Shown: piece after piece, positions 60,620 through 64,000 of the stretch
Layout: every line of letters begins with the position of its first letter
How positions within the stretch are numbered: the stretch's first letter is position 1
Source: an uncultured Allomuricauda sp.
Lineage (GTDB): Bacteria > Bacteroidota > Bacteroidia > Flavobacteriales > Flavobacteriaceae
Assembly (NCBI RefSeq): GCF_947499585.1
Contig: NZ_CANMOO010000002.1
Span: forward strand, 496,001-560,000
Direction: 5' to 3'
Length of the DNA: 64,000 bases
Made by a program: the position numbers and the translations under genes
The notes under the pieces: generated by a model
What the model was told of the DNA's origin: nothing
The model's database searches: none
The model's input: only the letters and a program-made list of their open reading frames with translations

Positions 60620-61090
60620 CTAAAAGATTAGGTTTCTTTTTGATTTTAAGGTCTGTGTTTCTAACGGATAGGCCGTTACAACTTTAGGTATTTTGTTAAT
60701 GAATCTAACTTGTTCTTCAAGTTTTAATTCGTCTCCAGCATCAATTTTTAAAAAATAATCAACTTCCTTTCGTTCTTTTATCAAATGATTTGTCCTAAAG
60801 GAAGTATTGCTTTCAAAAAAGCCATCTGATGGGACAACCTCTTCAACCATACATTTATTGGAAATTAGTGTCCAACACATATCATTCATTTCATCATCCC
60901 ATTCAAACACAGAAAACGAAAGGTTTTTGTCAAATTGCAAATCATTTTCCATTCTTTTTAAATGCAGTTGACAGTTGGAGTTTATAGCATAGGTCATAGC
61001 ATAATCCTCCAGGCCACTATGTATGGCGATGAGCTGAAAGTTATCATCATAAAAGTCTGCTGATATTTTATGCGTCGTTGACATAGCCAT
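60620..61090 (-). CDS. IPExxxVDY family protein
   Basis: 156 residues, a Bacteroidota-specific protein found between pyk and rnc. The name comes from a short motif of which VDYFLKID is visible near 111-118, followed by KIPKVVTAYPLE near 134-145. It is cytoplasmic and its function is unknown, but constant linkage with pyk and rnc suggests a link to those functions or an operon effect. Length matches the family. Confidence 0.85.
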   Translation of the reverse strand: MAMSTTHKISADFYDDNFQLIAIHSGLEDYAMTYAINSNCQLHLKRMENDLQFDKNLSFSVFEWDDEMNDMCWTLISNKCMVEEVVPSDGFFESNTSFRTNHLIKERKEVDYFLKIDAGDELKLEEQVRFINKIPKVVTAYPLETQTLKSKRNLIF

Positions 61091-61190
61091 AACACGAACT
61101 GTAAATATACTCTTAATACATTTGCCAGCCTAGTTGAAATAGGACAATGCACTTCTGAAACCCTACGAAAACGTTAGAGTTTACCTTTAT

Positions 61191-61934
61191 TTAAAGTTGC
61201 TCATTTTCAATTCTGCTCTGCAATGCAAAATATGCCCTCCTTGATGCTTTTTCTTCTGCTTTCTTTTTGGAAGTTGCCCTGGCCTTTGCCAGTATTTTTT
61301 CTCCTATGGTAAGTTTAACAGCAAAATGCTTTAATTCATCATTGCCGGTGTCTTCATAAACGTCATAATTAAAGGACTTTTTTTGTTTTTGACACCATTC
61401 TATGACCAAGCTTTTATAGCTGATGACCCTGCCTTCCAACTGTTCAATATCAACATAAGGTTCTATGACTCGTTCCTTGATAAACTTCTCGCAATATGTA
61501 TAACCCTTGTCTAAATAAATTGCCCCTACTAAAGCTTCAAAAACATTTCCATGTATGTTTTCTCCAAAATGTGATTTGGGGATTCTGCTCTCAACAAAGC
61601 GTAAAAGATCTAGGTCTTTGCCCAATTCATTTAGGTGTTTTCTACTTACAACCTTGGAACGCATCTTGGTAAGATATCCCTCATCCCCTTCTGGAACTTC
61701 ATTGTAAAGGTGTTTTGATATGATTGTTCCCAACATGGCATCCCCTAAAAATTCGAGGCGTTCATAATTCATGGGGTTCCCCTCTTCATCCCTTTTGTTT
61801 ACAGAACGGTGCAGAAAAGCCTTTTTATAAATTTCTATGTCCTTGGGTTTGAAGCCTAGAATTTTTTTAACTCCCAAAAAAAAATCCCCATCCGTTTTCG
61901 GTGGGGAATTGAATATTTTAGAAGTAAATCTCAT
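61191..61934 (-). CDS. rnc: Ribonuclease III
   Basis: 247 residues. The RNase III signature ERLEFLGDAML (58-68) with catalytic Glu and Asp, and a C-terminal double-stranded RNA-binding domain (about 175-243) are present. It processes rRNA and other structured RNAs. It starts 11 bases after fabF ends, in the cluster acpP-fabF-rnc-IPExxxVDY-pyk, an arrangement typical for Bacteroidota, related to acpP-fabF-rnc clusters in other phyla. Confidence 0.95.
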   Translation of the reverse strand: MRFTSKIFNSPPKTDGDFFLGVKKILGFKPKDIEIYKKAFLHRSVNKRDEEGNPMNYERLEFLGDAMLGTIISKHLYNEVPEGDEGYLTKMRSKVVSRKHLNELGKDLDLLRFVESRIPKSHFGENIHGNVFEALVGAIYLDKGYTYCEKFIKERVIEPYVDIEQLEGRVISYKSLVIEWCQKQKKSFNYDVYEDTGNDELKHFAVKLTIGEKILAKARATSKKKAEEKASRRAYFALQSRIENEQL

Positions 61935-61945
61935 CTTTTACAAAA

Positions 61946-63196
61946 CTACCCTAATTTCTTGAACAAAACGCAGGCATTATGTCCACCAAAACCAAAAGTA
62001 TTGCTCATAGCTACATTAACTTCACGTTTCTGTGCCTTATTAAGGGTCAAATTAAGTGAAGAATCAATATTTTCATCTATCGTAGTATGGTTAATTGTTG
62101 GAGGTACAACACCGTGTTCCATTGCCAATATAACCGAGATAGCCTCAATAGCACCTGCTGCACCCAATAAGTGCCCGGTCATTGATTTTGTAGAATTGAT
62201 ATTTATATTCTTAGCATGATCTCCAAAAACTTTAGAAATAGCTTTGAGTTCTGCCACATCACCTAAAGGTGTAGAAGTTCCATGAGTATTTATATGGTCT
62301 ACATCTTCTGGTTTCAGTCCTGCATTCTCTAAACAGTTCTTCATTACCTCAACAACACCAATACCTTCCGGATGTGGAGCAGTCATGTGGTGGGCATCAC
62401 TGGATAATCCCCCTCCTAAAACTTCCGCGTATATTTTTGCTCCTCTTGCCTTGGCATGCTCATACTCTTCCAAAATTAAAGCACCTGCTCCTTCCCCTAA
62501 AACAAAACCATCTCTGGTTCCATCAAACGGTCTTGAAGCTGTTTCCGGACTTTCGTTTCTGGTAGATAACGCATGCATGGCATTAAAACCACCCATTCCA
62601 GCTATAGTAACTGCTGCTTCACTTCCTCCTGTAACAATTACATCACAATACCCTAAACGAATTGAGTTTAAAGCATCGAACATAGCATTGGCAGAAGAAG
62701 CACACGCAGAAACCGTAGTGTAGTTTGGTCCCATAAATCCATGTTTTATGGAAATATTGGCTGGTGCAATATCTGCGATCATTTTTGGAATAAAGAATGG
62801 ATTAAACCTTGGGGTTCCATCTCCTTCGGCAAAGTTTAAAACTTCTTGCTGAAAGGTTTCTAGACCTCCAATTCCTGCTCCCCAAATAACACCTACCCGC
62901 AACTTATTTATCTCGTCTAGGTTTAATTTAGCATCTGCAATAGCCTCATCTGAAGAAACCAAAGCATACTGAGCAAACTTGTCTAATTTTCTAGCTTCCT
63001 TTCTATCAAAAAAATCTTGTGGGTTATAGTCCTTAAGTTCACAGGCAAATTTGGTCTTGAACTTTTCCGTATCAAAATACGTTATGGGCGCACAACCACT
63101 TTTACCATTCTTTAGTCCTTCCCAATATGCCTCTAAATTGTTCCCAATAGGTGTTAACGCACCCATTCCGGTAACTACTACTCGCTTTAACTGCAT
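61946..63196 (-). CDS. fabF: Beta-ketoacyl-ACP synthase II
   Basis: 416 residues. The condensing enzyme of fatty acid elongation. Catalytic triad: Cys165 (VSACASSAN), His in THGTSTPLGD (about 304) and His in GHLLGAAGA (about 342). Substrate acyl and malonyl groups are carried by the ACP encoded just upstream. The gene follows acpP after 98 bases that hold a strong palindrome with a T-tract, suggesting partial termination. Confidence 0.97.
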   Translation of the reverse strand: MQLKRVVVTGMGALTPIGNNLEAYWEGLKNGKSGCAPITYFDTEKFKTKFACELKDYNPQDFFDRKEARKLDKFAQYALVSSDEAIADAKLNLDEINKLRVGVIWGAGIGGLETFQQEVLNFAEGDGTPRFNPFFIPKMIADIAPANISIKHGFMGPNYTTVSACASSANAMFDALNSIRLGYCDVIVTGGSEAAVTIAGMGGFNAMHALSTRNESPETASRPFDGTRDGFVLGEGAGALILEEYEHAKARGAKIYAEVLGGGLSSDAHHMTAPHPEGIGVVEVMKNCLENAGLKPEDVDHINTHGTSTPLGDVAELKAISKVFGDHAKNININSTKSMTGHLLGAAGAIEAISVILAMEHGVVPPTINHTTIDENIDSSLNLTLNKAQKREVNVAMSNTFGFGGHNACVLFKKLG

Positions 63197-63228
63197 TGAA
63201 CTATTTTTTAACCTTTAGAACCTAAATT

Positions 63229-63264
63229 AAAAAAAATATCCATGTGATGATCATCACATGGATA
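63229..63264 (-). terminator. Attenuator-like terminator between acpP and fabF
   Basis: A 28-bp perfect palindrome at 63237-63264 (core CATGTGATGATCATCACATG) is followed on the minus strand by an 8-base T-run. It lies between acpP and fabF, which are transcribed in the same direction. It may reduce fabF expression relative to acpP. Confidence 0.8.
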
Positions 63265-63294
63265 ATTTAAAATCTTTAGTAAGATATCATAAAA

Positions 63295-63528
63295 TTACTT
63301 CGCTTCTTCTATATAGCTGACGGCTTGACCAACAGTTGCAATATTTTCTGCTTGATCATCAGGAATTTGAATATCAAATTCTTTTTCAAACTCCATGATA
63401 AGTTCAACAGTGTCCAAGGAATCCGCTCCTAAATCGTTGGTGAAGCTGGCTTCTGGCACTACTTCATTCTCATCAACACCTAGTTTATCAACGATGATAG
63501 CCTTTACTCTTGATGCAATGTCTGACAT
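63295..63528 (-). CDS. acpP: Acyl carrier protein
   Basis: 77 residues, acidic. The phosphopantetheine attachment site is Ser37 in [12 protein letters not shown]. It carries acyl chains for fatty acid synthesis and is the substrate of FabF and of the acyl-ACP desaturase elsewhere in the window. A perfect -7 box lies 32 bases upstream. It is followed by the attenuator-like palindrome. Confidence 0.97.
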   Translation of the reverse strand: MSDIASRVKAIIVDKLGVDENEVVPEASFTNDLGADSLDTVELIMEFEKEFDIQIPDDQAENIATVGQAVSYIEEAK

Positions 63529-63560
63529 AATTATATCGGTTTTAAAAATTTAATCGTTGG

Positions 63561-63568
63561 CAAAAATA
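63561..63568 (-). promoter_or_regulatory. -7 promoter element of acpP
   Basis: TATTTTTG on the minus strand, a perfect TAnnTTTG match 32 bases upstream of the acpP ATG. It is the most conventional leader length among the promoters found here. Confidence 0.6.
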
Positions 63569-63690
63569 TAAAACTTTGGATTAAATACACCATTTGTCGA
63601 TAAAATGTGCTTTAAATTAAACATCTTCTGTTCCAGAATATTACTTTAGCCTTATAAATAAAGGTCCATAATCATAGTAGAAGTCCCCAA

Positions 63691-64000
63691 ATGAAGCGAA
63701 TTATAGTCTTAGCCTCAGGTAGTGGTTCAAATGCAGAAAATATTATCTCTTTTTTCAAGAAAACGGATTCTATAAAGGTTTGTGCAGTGCTAACCAACAA
63801 GAAAACCGCCGCGGTTTTGGAACGTTGCGAAAGACTTGAAACACCAGCTTTCTACTTTAACAAAACAGCTTTCTCTGATTCTGATGCAGTGATTAGATTA
63901 CTCAAGGCCCTAAATCCAGATTTAATTGTCTTAGCCGGGTTTTTATGGAAAATACCCGCCTCTTTAATAAAAGCTTTCCCCAATAACATCATTAATATTC
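63691..64000 (+). CDS. purN: Phosphoribosylglycinamide formyltransferase, partial
   Basis: The first 103 residues, up to the window edge. The opening RIIVLASGSGSNAENI is the phosphate-binding loop of PurN (GARF transformylase type I), which formylates GAR using 10-formyltetrahydrofolate in purine synthesis. The later LIVLAGFLWKIP segment also fits. It is divergent from acpP, with 162 bases between starts, the standard position in Bacteroidota. Confidence 0.93.
   Translation, partial: MKRIIVLASGSGSNAENIISFFKKTDSIKVCAVLTNKKTAAVLERCERLETPAFYFNKTAFSDSDAVIRLLKALNPDLIVLAGFLWKIPASLIKAFPNNIINI

Noticed and set aside
62374..62723. Plus-strand ORFs opposite fabF
   Set aside because: They are antisense shadows of a certain fabF gene with intact catalytic residues.

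Overview
The window is an AT-rich, densely coding chromosomal segment of a Bacteroidota bacterium, almost certainly a marine member of the Flavobacteriaceae. Evidence read directly: a secreted 1225-residue protein with a type IX secretion C-terminal sorting domain, a complete MoxR/DUF58/BatA-E block, an IPExxxVDY-type protein between pyk and rnc, start codons with little Shine-Dalgarno sequence, and several perfect TAnnTTTG promoter -7 boxes, the Bacteroidota sigma signature. No rRNA, tRNA, phage, insertion sequence or CRISPR array was seen. Species cannot be fixed by eye.

Layout. 1-4574: a truncated CRP/thioredoxin-reductase-like flavoprotein with a ubiquitin-type (UBP) zinc finger partner, bestrophin, a YheT-type hydrolase, a lipoprotein cytochrome c and an unknown protein. 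4582-8838: secreted or membrane proteins of poorly known function, including exported YCII-like and DinB-like proteins. 8871-18511: a SulP transporter, a phytanoyl-CoA dioxygenase-like protein, a lipoprotein, gpsA, an orphan membrane LytTR regulator, a PDZ-hydrolase fusion, glpD with a LacI-type operator set inside its promoter, and two small genes. 18572-25816: CvpA, a CAP-domain lipoprotein, 3-hydroxyanthranilate dioxygenase, DUF1304, an ALDH7-type dehydrogenase, an OmpA-like/HhH envelope pair, an acyl-ACP desaturase and a metallophosphatase. 26025-33136: the T9SS cargo protein, a small lipoprotein and a PfkB kinase-amylosucrase pair fitting sucrose use. 33133-35918: an operon of aldo/keto reductase, SDR and AlbA_2 protein.

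36077-45173 is the aerotolerance (Bat) operon, eight genes with touching or overlapping ends. 45230-49812 holds a small exported protein, SulP transporter, beta-carbonic anhydrase and a second SulP, a likely inorganic-carbon uptake module. 49831-55529: a ceramidase-fold membrane protein overlapping pheS, a GyrI-like protein, an exported M20 amidohydrolase, CYTH, DNA polymerase IV with an almost leaderless promoter, and a small exporter. 55731-59164: a regulator-rich island (TetR, cupredoxin-like, AhpD-like, a 52-residue His/Cys peptide, AraC, a LOV-like PAS protein without the photoactive Cys). 59175 to the end: pyk, IPExxxVDY, rnc, fabF, acpP on the minus strand and the start of purN on the plus strand.

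Most of the window is ordinary core and niche metabolism. The best candidates for undescribed biology are the Cys-less flavoprotein/UBP zinc-finger pair at the left edge, the small-protein redox island near 57 kb, the Cys-less LOV protein beside the AraC regulator, the attenuator-like palindrome between acpP and fabF, and the operator embedded in the glpD promoter. Functional assignments rest on motif reading by eye; no database search was run.
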